From Microbacterium algeriense (lineage in GTDB: Bacteria > Actinomycetota > Actinomycetes > Actinomycetales > Microbacteriaceae): a stretch of 64,000 nt of DNA. A model generated the notes under the pieces. The model did no database searches. It saw only the letters and a list, made by a program, of their open reading frames with translations, and was not told the origin of the DNA. Both the position numbers and the translations under genes were made by a program. This document shows, one piece after another, positions 16,231 through 25,276 of this stretch. The stretch lies in assembly GCF_008868005.1 (NCBI RefSeq), contig NZ_WAAO01000001.1, positions 1,240,001-1,304,000 of the forward strand, read 5' to 3'. Within the stretch, counting starts at the first letter, position 1; each line of letters begins with the position of its first letter.

Positions 16231-18417
16231 TCAGTCCTCACCTTTGCGCCACAGCTTCGACGGCCACCAGATGGCCTTGCCGATGTCGTAGGTCAGCGCG
16301 GGGACGAGCAGCGAACGTACCACGAAGGTGTCGAGCAGCACGCCGAACGCGACGATGAACGCGAGCTGTACGAGGAACAGGATCGGGATCACCGAGAGCG
16401 CGGCGAAGGTCGCCGCGAGGACGAGCCCGGCCGAGGTGATCACGCCGCCCGTGATCGACAGCCCGCGGAGGATGCCCTCGCGCGTGCCGTGCGCCTTCGA
16501 CTCCTCCCGCACCCTGGTCATCAGGAAGATGTTGTAGTCGATGCCGAGCGCGACGAGGAACACGAACCCGAAGAGCGGGACGGCGGGATCGGCGCCCGGG
16601 AAGTCGAAGATCCCGTTGAACACCAGGGCCGAGACGCCCAGCGCGGTACCGAACGAGAGCACCGTCGTGAGGATCAGCAGCACCGGCGCGAGGATCGAGC
16701 GCAGCAGCAGCATCAGGATCAGCATGATGACGACGAGGATGACCGGGATGATGAGGGTGCGGTCGTGGATCGATGCATCGTTCGTGTCCACGGATGTCGC
16801 GGTCACCCCGCCCACCAGCGCGTCGATGTCGTCGAGGTCGCTGCGGAGCTCACGGACGGTCGAGGCGGCTTCCTCGGAGTCCGCCGCGTCCGTGAGCGTT
16901 CCCTGCAGCAGCACCTCGCCGTCGACCGTGGTCGGCTCGGGAGCCGGAGTGCCCGGAGCGCCGATCGGGGCGATGCCGTCCTCCGTCACCGGGGCCGTAC
17001 CGCTCGGGGAGTCGGCAGCCGTGACGGAGACGCCGTCGACGCCGTCGTTCGCGAGCAGGACGTCAGCGGCGTCCTGCAGCCGATCCTCGTCGACGACCAC
17101 GTACACGGGGCTGCCGGATCCGCCGGGGAAGTGCTCGCCGAGCGCCACCTGGCCGTCGCGGGCCTCGGACGCGCCGAGCACCAGGTCGGACTGCGGCACC
17201 CCGTCGGCCCGGAGCTGGGTGATGCCGGCGGCCCCCACGAGGAGGACGATCGTGGTCACGATCCAGATCACCCGCGGGCGTCGCTTGATGAGTCCGGCCA
17301 GTCGCGCCCAGAGGCCCGTGGTGCGCATGCCGTGCTCGGCGGCGACGACCTCGGGCTCGAACCGGGGGCGCCGCGGCCAGAACACCGCGCGCCCGAACAG
17401 CAGCAGCAGCGAGGGCAGCAGCGTCAGTGCCGACAGCATCGCGAACACGATCCCGATGGCCGCGACCGGTCCCAGCGTGCTGTTGGACTTGAGGTCGCTG
17501 AGCAGCAGGCACAGCAGACCGGCGATCACGGTTCCGCCGGAGGCGACGATGGGCTCGACGGAGCCCTTCCACGCGGCGAGGAGAGCGGTGCCCTTGTCCT
17601 GCGCGACGCGCAGCTCCTCGCGGAAGCGGGCGACGAGGAGCAGCGCGTAGTCCGTCGCCGCTCCGATCACGAGGATGAAGAGGATGCCCTGCGTCTGGCC
17701 GCTGAGCAGCAGCACCTCGAACTTCGCCAGCCACCACACCACGAGGAGCGCGACGCAGAGCGCGAACAGGCTCGTCGACAGCACCACCAGCGGCAGCAGG
17801 AGCGAGCGGTAGACCAGCACGAGGATCACGAGGACCGCCAGCAGGGCGACTCCGAGGAGGAGACCGTCGATGCCCGCGAACCCGGCCACGAGGTCGGCGC
17901 TGAGCCCGGCCGGTCCGGTGATGTAGACGGTCACGCCGTCGGGCATGCCGGAGCGCAGCTCCTCTCCGAGAGCGGAGACCGTGTCCGCGAGCTCGGCGTC
18001 GCTGTCGATCGGGATGAAGGCCTGCACGGCACGTCCGTCCTCGGAGGGGAGCGCGGGCGAGACATCGTCCGTCACCCCCTCGACGTCGGGGGCGCCGGCG
18101 ACAGCGTCGGAGATCGCATCCAGCTCGGTCGCGCTGAGCTCGTCGTCGGAGGTGAACACGGCGATCGCCGGAATCGCGTCGCTGTCGTTGAACTCGCCCA
18201 GCAGCGCCTGCACCTTCGTCGCATCCGCGGACTCGGGCAGGTACGTCGTCTGATCGTTGGAGGAGACCTCGTCCACCTTGCCGAACAGCGGTCCGCCGAA
18301 CGAGGCCCCGGCCAGCCACACGAGGATCAGCGCCACCGGGATGAGGACGCGCACCCACGAGTGGCGTCGCGAACGCTCCCTGGTCGGCGGGGTCGGCGGC
18401 AGATCGGGGCGGGACAT
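16231..18417 (-). CDS. MMPL-family RND transporter at the end of the carotenoid operon
   Basis: A 728-residue MmpL-type membrane protein. It shows the two-fold repeat of one TM, a large extracytoplasmic loop and five TM helices, twice: TM1 at about 23-43, loop 44-190, TM2-6 at 190-340; then the repeat from about 375, with loop 395-555 and final TMs to 720. The proton-relay-type motif GAATDYALLL and the second-half GIDYNIFLM are present. Start ATG 18417 follows GGAAGGAA. In Corynebacterium an MMPL gene also sits within the crt operon, so transport of a carotenoid or related isoprenoid lipid is plausible but unproven. Confidence 0.88.
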   Translation of the reverse strand: MSRPDLPPTPPTRERSRRHSWVRVLIPVALILVWLAGASFGGPLFGKVDEVSSNDQTTYLPESADATKVQALLGEFNDSDAIPAIAVFTSDDELSATELDAISDAVAGAPDVEGVTDDVSPALPSEDGRAVQAFIPIDSDAELADTVSALGEELRSGMPDGVTVYITGPAGLSADLVAGFAGIDGLLLGVALLAVLVILVLVYRSLLLPLVVLSTSLFALCVALLVVWWLAKFEVLLLSGQTQGILFILVIGAATDYALLLVARFREELRVAQDKGTALLAAWKGSVEPIVASGGTVIAGLLCLLLSDLKSNSTLGPVAAIGIVFAMLSALTLLPSLLLLFGRAVFWPRRPRFEPEVVAAEHGMRTTGLWARLAGLIKRRPRVIWIVTTIVLLVGAAGITQLRADGVPQSDLVLGASEARDGQVALGEHFPGGSGSPVYVVVDEDRLQDAADVLLANDGVDGVSVTAADSPSGTAPVTEDGIAPIGAPGTPAPEPTTVDGEVLLQGTLTDAADSEEAASTVRELRSDLDDIDALVGGVTATSVDTNDASIHDRTLIIPVILVVIMLILMLLLRSILAPVLLILTTVLSFGTALGVSALVFNGIFDFPGADPAVPLFGFVFLVALGIDYNIFLMTRVREESKAHGTREGILRGLSITGGVITSAGLVLAATFAALSVIPILFLVQLAFIVAFGVLLDTFVVRSLLVPALTYDIGKAIWWPSKLWRKGED

Positions 18418-18449
18418 CGGGGTTCCTTCCGGAAGGCGGGTGCGCGTGG

Positions 18450-19343
18450 TCAGGAGACCCACGCCAGGATGAGGATCATGGTCGCGAGGAACCCCGCGAC
18501 ATAGTTGAGGGCGATGAAGCGGCGCCACGCGCGGTTCGTCGACGCCGAGGTCGCGTCCGTCACGTTCCACCACGGGGCGGCGTTGACGAGATACGGCAGC
18601 GCGAGGACCGCGGCCAGCGGTCCCGGCCACGGCGTCAGCAGCATCGCGGCTCCCGCGACCACCCAGAGGACGAGCGCCAGGCGCACGGTCGCCCGCGCGC
18701 CGATGACCGTCGCGATCGAGGAGATCCCCGCCTCGCGGTCGGGCCCGATGTCCTGCACGGCTCCGAAGGCGTGCGCGGCCATGCCCCAGAGGAAGAACGC
18801 GCTCAGGGTGAGCACGACCGCGGGTGTGACGGGAGCGCCGGCCAGCGCGAGTCCGACGATCGCGGGGCTCACGAAGTGGGTGCTCGAGGTGAGCGAGTCG
18901 AGGAACGGCCGTTCTTTGAACCGCAGGACCGGCGCGGAGTAGGCGATGACGGCGAAGACGCTCACGGCGAGCCAGATCCATGACGCCGGGTTCCCCACCG
19001 CCACGAGGTAGACGAGGAACGGGATGTTGGTCAGCGCAGCAGCCCACAGCGTCGCACGGTGGAGGCGCGGAGACAGGAGCGCGCCTTCGATGCCGCCCTT
19101 GCGCGGGTTCGCGAGGTCGGAGGCGTAGTCGAACACGTCGTTGATCCCGTACATCGCCAGGTTGTACGGGATGAGGAAGTACACCGCTCCGATCACGAGC
19201 GTGAGGTCGACCTCGCGCGTCGTGAGGAGGTAGGCGGCGGCGAAGGGGAAGGCGGTGTTGATCCAGCTGATCGGCCGAGAGGAGAGCACGATCTGGGCGA
19301 TCGCGCCGCCCACGCCTGCGCGGCCGGAGGGGTGGGCGCTCAT
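18450..19343 (-). CDS. crtEb: Lycopene elongase / UbiA-type prenyltransferase
   Basis: A 297-residue polytopic enzyme of the UbiA family with the first Asp motif N68-D69-x2-D72-x3-D76 (GINDVFDYASD) and second motif QDIGPDREAG. In C50 carotenoid pathways CrtEb adds two dimethylallyl units to lycopene, giving flavuxanthin for CrtYe/Yf cyclisation. Its operon position after the two cyclase genes and its ATGA overlap with crtYf (19340-19343) support this role over menaquinone synthesis. Start chosen at ATG 19343 because of that overlap. Confidence 0.9.
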   Translation of the reverse strand: MSAHPSGRAGVGGAIAQIVLSSRPISWINTAFPFAAAYLLTTREVDLTLVIGAVYFLIPYNLAMYGINDVFDYASDLANPRKGGIEGALLSPRLHRATLWAAALTNIPFLVYLVAVGNPASWIWLAVSVFAVIAYSAPVLRFKERPFLDSLTSSTHFVSPAIVGLALAGAPVTPAVVLTLSAFFLWGMAAHAFGAVQDIGPDREAGISSIATVIGARATVRLALVLWVVAGAAMLLTPWPGPLAAVLALPYLVNAAPWWNVTDATSASTNRAWRRFIALNYVAGFLATMILILAWVS

Positions 19344-19681
19344 GCCCCGCCCTCCTCGCGGTCGATCGACGGCTCGCGGCGCGAGCGACGCGAGTGCAGT
19401 GCGGTCCACAGTGCGGGCAGCAGCAGCACTCCGGCGAGCGGATAGGCGAAGTCCTCGATCGGCGCGAGCCCGATGTGCGCGCCGGCGAGCTGTCCTGGCG
19501 CGTAGTGGAAGAGCCCTGCGGCGATCATGACGGTGTCGAACACCGCGGTGAGCAGCAGCAGCGTGAGCGCGGTGAGGCCCAGAGCCGCCGCATGCGGACG
19601 CCGACGCGTGATGAGCGCCGCGCCGAGACCGCCGAGAGCGGCGACGGCGAGGAACACGGCCGACAGGGAGAGGTAGCTCAT
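19340..19681 (-). CDS. crtYf: C50 carotenoid epsilon-cyclase subunit (CrtYf-type)
   Basis: A 113-residue membrane protein with three TM segments and the PIED motif (GLAPIEDFAYPLAG, about 72-85), the acidic catalytic signature of CarR/CrtYc-d type lycopene cyclases. Half-size cyclases act as heterodimers, here with CrtYe encoded immediately upstream with a 4-bp ATGA overlap. Together they close epsilon (decaprenoxanthin-type) or gamma (sarcinaxanthin-type) rings on C50 flavuxanthin; ring type cannot be read from sequence. Confidence 0.85.
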   Translation of the reverse strand: MSYLSLSAVFLAVAALGGLGAALITRRRPHAAALGLTALTLLLLTAVFDTVMIAAGLFHYAPGQLAGAHIGLAPIEDFAYPLAGVLLLPALWTALHSRRSRREPSIDREEGGA

Positions 19682-20028
19682 CGTCCGGCTCCCGTCCCGG
19701 CTGGTCGCCCGCGTCGGTGTTCGAGGATCCGGGCGGCGCCGGAGTAGATCACCATCGTGCACACGACGAGGAAGACCAGGAACACCGGCTCCTCGATCGG
19801 CAGCTCGGGCGCGAGCAGCAGACCGGTGGCGATCACGCCCTCTCCTCGGAAGAAGATCCCGTTGACGATGCCGGCGGCATCCCAGAGCAGGAAGAAGGTG
19901 AACCCGACAGCCGTCACGATCGCCGCGGATACGGCGTCGCGCCAGAAGAACAGCCGGAACCGCCAGTCGAGCAGGAGCATGCACCCGAGCGAGACGAGCA
20001 GAGCGGCGAGGTAGATCGCGCCCATCAT
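19678..20028 (-). CDS. crtYe: C50 carotenoid epsilon-cyclase subunit (CrtYe-type)
   Basis: A 116-residue three-TM protein with the cyclase motif PIEE (LPIEEPVFLVFLV, about 77-89). It is the partner subunit of CrtYf. The ATG at 20028 overlaps the crtI stop by 4 bp; a second ATG at 20025 is also possible. The tail is basic (RRGRPAGTGAGR). Confidence 0.85.
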   Translation of the reverse strand: MMGAIYLAALLVSLGCMLLLDWRFRLFFWRDAVSAAIVTAVGFTFFLLWDAAGIVNGIFFRGEGVIATGLLLAPELPIEEPVFLVFLVVCTMVIYSGAARILEHRRGRPAGTGAGR

Positions 20029-21617
20029 CGCGCCGCCTCGCCGGCGACCGGCTCGTCGAGCGGACCGGGGGAGTGGTCGCCGCGTACGCGCTTCAGCACG
20101 AGCTCGGCGCTGATCAGGCACATCGGGACCCCGACGCCCGGCGCGGTCGTGGCTCCGGCGTAGAACAGGCCCTGCACTCGGCGGGAGGCGTTCTGGGCGC
20201 GGAACATCGCGCTCTGCGACAGGATGTGCGCAGGGCCGAGCATGCCACCGCGCCAGGAGCGGTAGTCCGCGTGGAAGTCCGCTGGGCCCTTCGTCTCCCG
20301 TACGACGATCCGCTCGCGCAGGTCCGGAATCCCGGCCCATGCTGCGATCTGGTCGATCGCGGCATCGGCGGCCTCCTCCACGCGCGGAGAGCCCGAGCCG
20401 TCAGGCCCGCCGCCGCCGAGGTCGACGTCCGCGGGCACGGGGATCAGCACGAAGAGGTTCTCGTGGTCGGCCGGGGCGACGTCCGGATCGGTGGCGCTCG
20501 GTCGGCAGACGTAGATCGACGCCGGCGCGGGCACCGAGGGCGACGGACCGAAGATCGCGTCGAAGTTCGCGTCCCAATCGTCCGTGAAGAACAGCGAGTG
20601 GTGCGGAAGCTGGGGGAGGGTGCCGCGAACGCCCAGCATCACCAGGACGCCGCCGGGGCCACTGGTCCGCCGAGCCCACCACGACTCGGGGTAGGACTGC
20701 AGCGAGCGGGGCAGCAGGGCGGTCTCGGTGTGGTGCAGGTCGGCGGCGGACACCACGATGTCCGCGCTCTCGACGTGGGTGTGCCCCGCCTCGTCCCGCC
20801 AGCCGACCCCGGTCGCGTGAGGGGCGCCGCCGATGTCCTGGGTGCGGATGCCGGTGACGTCGGCGCCTGTCACGATCCGGACTCCCGCCTCGCGGGCGAG
20901 TCCTTCGATCCGCTCCACCACGCGCCAGAAGCCGCCCTGCGGGTAGCTGACGCCCTGGTCGAGGTCGAGTGCGCTCATCAGGTGGTACATCGCCGGGGCG
21001 CTGCGCGGGTCCGTGCCGAGGAAGACCGCGGGGTATCCGAGGATCTGGCGGATGGCCGGATGCCGGAAGCGCCGGGCGGCGAAGGCCTGCAGACGCGTGC
21101 CCAGCAGGGCCGCCAACCGCGGCAGCGCGCGCAGCACGTCCGGAGCGGCGAGAGAGCGCAGCCGGGTGAAGGGGTTGTAGAGGAAGTACCTCTGCGCCAT
21201 CGTCCCGGCGTGCTGCGCGGAGTCGAGGTACGCGTCGAGGGCCCCCGTCGAGCCGGGCTCCAGGGTCTCGAAGAGGCGGGTGACCGCGTCCCGACCCGCC
21301 GGCACCGTCACCGGTCCGTCCGCGGCATCCGAGGAGTCGGGGGAGCGGAAGACCCGGTACCCGGGATCGAGGCGCACCAGGTCGAGCTGCTCGGCGGTCG
21401 AGGTTCCCATCATCGCGAAGAAGTGGTCGAAGACCTCGGGCATCAGGTACCACGACGGACCAGAGTCGAACCGGAATCCGTCGCGCTCGATCGTGCCGGC
21501 GCGTCCGCCGACGCGGTCGTTCTTCTCCAGCACGACCACGTCGTGGCCCTCTTTCGCGAGCAGCCCCGCCGTCGCGAGACCGGCGACACCGGCGCCGATC
21601 ACCACCACGCGGCTCAT
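20025..21617 (-). CDS. crtI: Phytoene desaturase
   Basis: A 530-residue FAD-dependent desaturase that converts phytoene to lycopene. The N-terminal dinucleotide fold VVVIGAGVAGLATAGLLAKEG (outline) with ...VLEKNDRVGGRAG is at residues 2-40, and the C-terminal CrtI signature YAGATTAPGVGVPM near 480 is typical. It overlaps crtB upstream and crtYe downstream by 4 bp each, so translation is coupled. Length is normal for bacterial four-step CrtI. Confidence 0.95.
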   Translation of the reverse strand: MSRVVVIGAGVAGLATAGLLAKEGHDVVVLEKNDRVGGRAGTIERDGFRFDSGPSWYLMPEVFDHFFAMMGTSTAEQLDLVRLDPGYRVFRSPDSSDAADGPVTVPAGRDAVTRLFETLEPGSTGALDAYLDSAQHAGTMAQRYFLYNPFTRLRSLAAPDVLRALPRLAALLGTRLQAFAARRFRHPAIRQILGYPAVFLGTDPRSAPAMYHLMSALDLDQGVSYPQGGFWRVVERIEGLAREAGVRIVTGADVTGIRTQDIGGAPHATGVGWRDEAGHTHVESADIVVSAADLHHTETALLPRSLQSYPESWWARRTSGPGGVLVMLGVRGTLPQLPHHSLFFTDDWDANFDAIFGPSPSVPAPASIYVCRPSATDPDVAPADHENLFVLIPVPADVDLGGGGPDGSGSPRVEEAADAAIDQIAAWAGIPDLRERIVVRETKGPADFHADYRSWRGGMLGPAHILSQSAMFRAQNASRRVQGLFYAGATTAPGVGVPMCLISAELVLKRVRGDHSPGPLDEPVAGEAAR

Positions 21618-22519
21618 CGGTCCCGCTCCAGCGCGGTGACCAGGAGCGCGCGGGAGGCGAGTGCCGCCTTGACCGGATCCGGCACGCGGACGCGGCGTCG
21701 ATAGAGCTCCTCGACCGGTGTTCTCGCGACGCGTCGGGTCAGGGCGGCGAACAGGGCGAGCGCACTGCGCACCGCCGCGCGGGCATCCCTGGGCAGCAGC
21801 GGGATCGCCGCGCGGGCATCCTCGAGCTGCTGCGTGATCGTCTCGACCCACGCGTCGCGCTCGGCGTCCGTCAGCCGCTCGGCCCCGCCGAGGTATCCGC
21901 GGTGCAGGCGATCCGTGTCGTCGGCGAGGTCGCGCAGGAAGTTCACGTTCTGGAAGGCGGCGCCGAGCCGGCTGGCACCGTGCCGGAGCGTCTCGAGCTG
22001 CTCGGGCGTGCGCTCGACCCCGCGCAGGAACACCTGCAGGCACATCAGGCCGACGACCTCAGCGGAGCCGTGCACATAGGTCGCGTGCGCGTCCGCGTCG
22101 TAGGCGGCGAACCCGGAGTCCGTGGCGATGTCGGCCCGCATCGAGGCGAAGAAGGGGCCGGTGAGGTCCTCGCCGATCGCGCACTCGCGGGCCGTGCGCG
22201 CGAATGCATGCAGGATCAGGTCGCTGCTGTAGCCGGTGCGCATGGATCGATGGGTCTCGGCGATGTACGACTCGAGAGCGGCGGACTGCGCTCCGGCATC
22301 GAGCCCGGCCTCCGCGGCGACCCCGTCGACGATCTCGTCGGCGATGCGCACCATCGCGTAGATGTTGCGGACATGCTGGCGATGCCGCGCGCCGAGCAGG
22401 CGTGTGGCGAGCCCGAAGGAGGTCGAGTAGGTGCGGATCACGTCGGTCGTGGCGATCTCCGCCGTCCGGTTGAAGCGCTGGAGGGCGGCCCGGTCCGGGC
22501 CGTCGGCAGGGGTGTTCAT
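21614..22519 (-). CDS. crtB: Phytoene synthase
   Basis: A 301-residue squalene/phytoene synthase that joins two GGPP molecules head to head. The two Asp-rich motifs are DEIVD (61-65) and the DLADDTD stretch within NVNFLRDLADD. The ATG at 22519 overlaps the crtE stop (ATGA). A longer in-frame N-terminal extension exists but overlaps crtE and has no start signal. Confidence 0.95.
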   Translation of the reverse strand: MNTPADGPDRAALQRFNRTAEIATTDVIRTYSTSFGLATRLLGARHRQHVRNIYAMVRIADEIVDGVAAEAGLDAGAQSAALESYIAETHRSMRTGYSSDLILHAFARTARECAIGEDLTGPFFASMRADIATDSGFAAYDADAHATYVHGSAEVVGLMCLQVFLRGVERTPEQLETLRHGASRLGAAFQNVNFLRDLADDTDRLHRGYLGGAERLTDAERDAWVETITQQLEDARAAIPLLPRDARAAVRSALALFAALTRRVARTPVEELYRRRVRVPDPVKAALASRALLVTALERDR

Positions 22520-23598
22520 TCGCTGCGGCCCTCGATGCGCGAGGCGAGCTGGAGGATGGTGTGCGCGACGGCCGGGGGCAGGGTGCCGTCCGCCTCCGCT
22601 TCGGCGAGGACGGTCGAGGCCGCGGCGAGCTGCTCCTGCACGAGGCCGCGGACGAAGTCCTCCGCGCCGCACTCGCGCAGTCGATCCCGCATGTCAGTGG
22701 CCTCCGAGGGCGTCAGGTCGGCGGTGCCGAAGCGGAGCTCGATGCTCGGCCAGTGCCCGGTCATCCTGGCGTACGCGACGATGGCCGTCTCCTTCCCCTC
22801 GCGGAGGTCGGAGAACGGGTCCTTGCCGTGCCTGTCGGCGTCGCCGAACACCGAGAGCAGGTCGTCCTGCAACTGGTAGGCGAGGCCGAGGTGGCCGCCG
22901 ATCGCCGCGAGGTGCTCCTCCGCCGCGGGTGCGGCTCCGGCCAGCACGGCGGCGGCGCGCAGGGGGAGCACGAAGGAGTACGTCGCGGTCTTGTGGGCGC
23001 TGGTCGCGAGGATGGTCCGCAGATCGGGCGTGATCACTCCGTCGCTCAAGGCGACGTCGGCGTGCTCGCCGGCGACGGTCTCCAGGATGGTGTGCTCCAG
23101 CAGGGCGAGCAGTCGGTCGCGGGTGTCGGTGCTCGCGTCGACACGGGCGAAGCCGATGGTCGCCGAGGTCAGCAACAGGTCGCCGAGCAGGATCGCGCTG
23201 GATCGCGCCCAGTGCAGGACGGGCTCGGAGGGGTCGACCCCGTGCCGCTGCGCGAGCGTTCCGATCAGGTTCGGCCGGCGGCGGCGGAGGAGGTCGCCGT
23301 CGATCACGTCGTCGTGCAGGAGGAAGGCGAAGTGCAGCATCTCGACGTCGACGGCGATGCCGATCGCGCGCTGCGTCTCGTCCTTCGAGAGGCCGTGCGG
23401 AGACAGCGCGCGCAGCAGGTCGAGCAGCAGCCGCGGCCGCAGGAGCTTGCCGCCGGTGGCGTGTTCGGCCGCGGTCTGCCACAGGGCGACGAAGTCGGTC
23501 CCGTAGCGCTCGGCCGCGGCGGCGCGCTCGGCGAACCGCAGACGCAGAGCCTCCTCGATCCGCGTGCCGAGATCCTCGACCGTCGCCGTTGCGGACAT
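22516..23598 (-). CDS. crtE: Geranylgeranyl diphosphate synthase
   Basis: A 360-residue trans-prenyl synthase with first Asp-rich motif DDVID (96-100) and second motif DDLLSVFGD (about 246). These bind the Mg-diphosphate of allylic and IPP substrates. The residue before the first motif by 5 (F91/A92 region AFLLHDD) is small enough for C20 products. It supplies GGPP to crtB. It lies 3 bp after idi. Confidence 0.93.
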   Translation of the reverse strand: MSATATVEDLGTRIEEALRLRFAERAAAAERYGTDFVALWQTAAEHATGGKLLRPRLLLDLLRALSPHGLSKDETQRAIGIAVDVEMLHFAFLLHDDVIDGDLLRRRRPNLIGTLAQRHGVDPSEPVLHWARSSAILLGDLLLTSATIGFARVDASTDTRDRLLALLEHTILETVAGEHADVALSDGVITPDLRTILATSAHKTATYSFVLPLRAAAVLAGAAPAAEEHLAAIGGHLGLAYQLQDDLLSVFGDADRHGKDPFSDLREGKETAIVAYARMTGHWPSIELRFGTADLTPSEATDMRDRLRECGAEDFVRGLVQEQLAAASTVLAEAEADGTLPPAVAHTILQLASRIEGRSE

Positions 23599-23601
23599 CG
23601 G

Positions 23602-24123
23602 TCAGACCTCGCCGAGCCGATGCAGCTGGGGCAGCTGCTCCACGAGCCAGGGACTGAACGCGAACGGCGCCGAGGCGACGGCCTCGATGAAGGCCTCGAT
23701 CTCGACCCACGCCCATTCGGCCACCTCGTCGGGGTCGGCGGACGGCTCGTCATCGACCACCGCGATGTGCACGGGGCAGATCTCGTTCTCCACGATGCCG
23801 CTCGCATCGACGGCGCGGTACCGGTAGTCGGGGAGCACGAGGCGGACGGCGCTCAGGCGAAGGCCCAGCTCGTCCGCGGCGCGGCGGCGCACGGCGTCGA
23901 GCATCTCCTCGTCGGGTCGGGGGTGGCCGCAGAAGCTGTTGGTCCACACCCCCGGCCACGTGCGCTTGGAGAGGGCGCGGCGCGTGACGAGCAGTCGTCC
24001 GTTCCGGTCGAGCACGTAGCACGAGAAGGCGAGGTGCAGGGGGGTGTCGGTGGTGTGGACCTCGCTCTTCGGCAGGACGCCGACAGCGGTCCCGTCTTCG
24101 GCGAGGAGCGTCACGTCGTCCAT
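23602..24123 (-). CDS. idi: Isopentenyl-diphosphate delta-isomerase, type 1
   Basis: A 173-residue Nudix-fold enzyme that interconverts IPP and DMAPP. Catalytic C65 lies in TNSFCGHP and the glutamate in GIVENEICPV (E112/E114 region), as in E. coli Idi. It is the first gene of the carotenoid operon and supplies DMAPP both for chain initiation and for the two C5 units added by CrtEb. Transcribed divergently from the MarR regulator across a 77-bp AT-rich spacer. Confidence 0.93.
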   Translation of the reverse strand: MDDVTLLAEDGTAVGVLPKSEVHTTDTPLHLAFSCYVLDRNGRLLVTRRALSKRTWPGVWTNSFCGHPRPDEEMLDAVRRRAADELGLRLSAVRLVLPDYRYRAVDASGIVENEICPVHIAVVDDEPSADPDEVAEWAWVEIEAFIEAVASAPFAFSPWLVEQLPQLHRLGEV

Positions 24124-24141
24124 GGCGTCCTCTCGACCTCT

Positions 24142-24172
24142 TTAGCTAACCAAGTGAATAATCAACTTAGCA
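24142..24172. promoter_or_regulatory. Carotenoid operon control region
   Basis: This AT-rich stretch between idi and the regulator contains the palindrome TTAGCTAA (24142-24149), an imperfect inverted repeat CAAGT...ACTTaG (24151-24170) and a direct repeat of TTAGC (24142 and 24167). It is the only low-GC block nearby and overlaps the -35 (TTAGCA, 24167-24172) of the regulator promoter, so it is the likely MarR binding site. Confidence 0.45.
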
Positions 24173-24188
24173 TGAAACTGTTCGTGTG

Positions 24189-24194
24189 TAACAT
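24189..24194 (+). promoter_or_regulatory. -10 box for the leaderless marR gene
   Basis: TAACAT lies 6 nt before the ATG at 24201 and 16 bp after TTAGCA. No Shine-Dalgarno is present. Confidence 0.5.
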
Positions 24195-24200
24195 GATCGC

Positions 24201-24806
24201 ATGGACAGCGCGCGCGGCACCACCCCGGTCCCCGGTGCGCCTGCACACGACGGCCTCAGCCACGCCGCGATCTACGACGTCGAGGCCAGCGATCCGCGCA
24301 GTACCCTCGTCGATCGCACCGGCGTCCCTCCGGAGGACCTGCGTCAGATCGCCCTGCTGATGGAGGCGCTCGGCAATCTGCGCGATGCCGAGCAGCGCCT
24401 CTCCCAGGCCTCGCGCCGCTACATGCAGCTGAACGAGACGGACATGCGGGCGCTGCACTACCTGATCGTCTGCGCGAACCGCGAGCTGGTCGCGACGCCG
24501 AGCGGCATCGCCGGACACCTCGGGGTGTCGACGGCGGCGACCACGAAGCTCCTCGACCGGCTGGAGCGCGGCGGGCACATCCAGCGCTCGCCGCACCCCA
24601 CGGACCGGAGGGCGCTGGCGATCACGATCACGCCCGAGACCAGGCACGCGGCGATGGAGACGGTGGGGCGGCAGCAGGCCAAGCGCTTCTACGCGGCGGC
24701 GCGACTGACGCCGGCCGAACGCGACGTCGTGATCCGATTCCTCGAGGACATGACCGAGGAGATCACGCTGCGCGACGAGCCGTGGTTGCCGAAAGCGGAG
24801 GAATAG
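24201..24806 (+). CDS. MarR-family regulator of the carotenoid operon (CrtR-like)
   Basis: A 201-residue winged-helix protein: an N-terminal extension (1-45), then the MarR fold with recognition region ATPSGIAGHLGVSTAATTKLLDRLERGGHI and wing HPTDRRALAITIT (about 92-135). In Corynebacterium a divergent MarR-type repressor, CrtR, controls crt genes and senses GGPP-type isoprenoids; the same arrangement suggests the same role here. The ATG at 24201 is leaderless by spacing to TAACAT. It is convergent with lsr2. Confidence 0.85.
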   Translation: MDSARGTTPVPGAPAHDGLSHAAIYDVEASDPRSTLVDRTGVPPEDLRQIALLMEALGNLRDAEQRLSQASRRYMQLNETDMRALHYLIVCANRELVATPSGIAGHLGVSTAATTKLLDRLERGGHIQRSPHPTDRRALAITITPETRHAAMETVGRQQAKRFYAAARLTPAERDVVIRFLEDMTEEITLRDEPWLPKAEE

Positions 24807-24813
24807 GACTCCT

Positions 24814-24833
24814 CCGTCCGCCCCGTCGGACGG
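24814..24833. terminator. Bidirectional terminator between marR and lsr2
   Basis: A 7-bp stem CCGTCCG (24814-24820)/CGGACGG (24827-24833) with a CCCCGT loop fills the space between the two stop codons. Confidence 0.5.
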
Positions 24834-25196
24834 TCAGTGTGCGGCGCGGTACGCCTCGAGAACCGACGCGGGAATACGACCGCGCTCCGAGAGGCTGTAG
24901 CCGTTCTCATTCGCCCAGGTGCGGATCGCGGCGACCTCGGGATTGCGCGCCGGACGCTTGCGCGAGGAAGAAGTGCGGGAAGCGCTCGACCCCCGCGACG
25001 CGGCGGAGGACCCGGCGCGCCGACCTGCGGAGATATACGGCTCGAGCGCCTTTCGCAATTCCTCGGCGTGCTGCGCATTCAGGTCGATCTCATAAGACGC
25101 GCCGTTGAGCGAGAAATGCACCGTCTCGCCTTCGCCGACCTCCAGGACGCTGCCATCGATGTCGTCGACCAGCTGGTGCACAATTCGTCTCGCCAT
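24834..25196 (-). CDS. lsr2: Lsr2 nucleoid-associated protein
   Basis: A 120-residue H-NS-like xenogeneic silencer. Residues 1-60 form the dimerisation domain (MARRIVHQLVDDIDG, VHFSLNGASYEIDL), residues 60-83 a basic Ser/Arg linker, and residues 85-120 the DNA-binding domain with the AT-hook-like core; the usual RGR is present as ERGRIPASV (about 105-112). It binds AT-rich DNA in the minor groove. The start is ATG 25196 with a promoter 7 nt upstream and no ribosome site. Confidence 0.93.
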   Translation of the reverse strand: MARRIVHQLVDDIDGSVLEVGEGETVHFSLNGASYEIDLNAQHAEELRKALEPYISAGRRAGSSAASRGSSASRTSSSRKRPARNPEVAAIRTWANENGYSLSERGRIPASVLEAYRAAH

Positions 25197-25203
25197 GAAA
25201 GGG

Positions 25204-25232
25204 ACTTTACCCGCCGAGTGGAAAGCGGACAA
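25204..25232 (-). promoter_or_regulatory. lsr2 promoter (TTGTCC-17-TAAAGT)
   Basis: On the minus strand TTGTCC (25232-25227) and TAAAGT (25209-25204) are 17 bp apart. The -10 ends 7 nt before the ATG, so the mRNA is probably leaderless. Confidence 0.6.
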
Positions 25233-25276
25233 CCGCGCATTTCGGCGCGTGTCATCATTCGATGTCCGGTGGGCGA

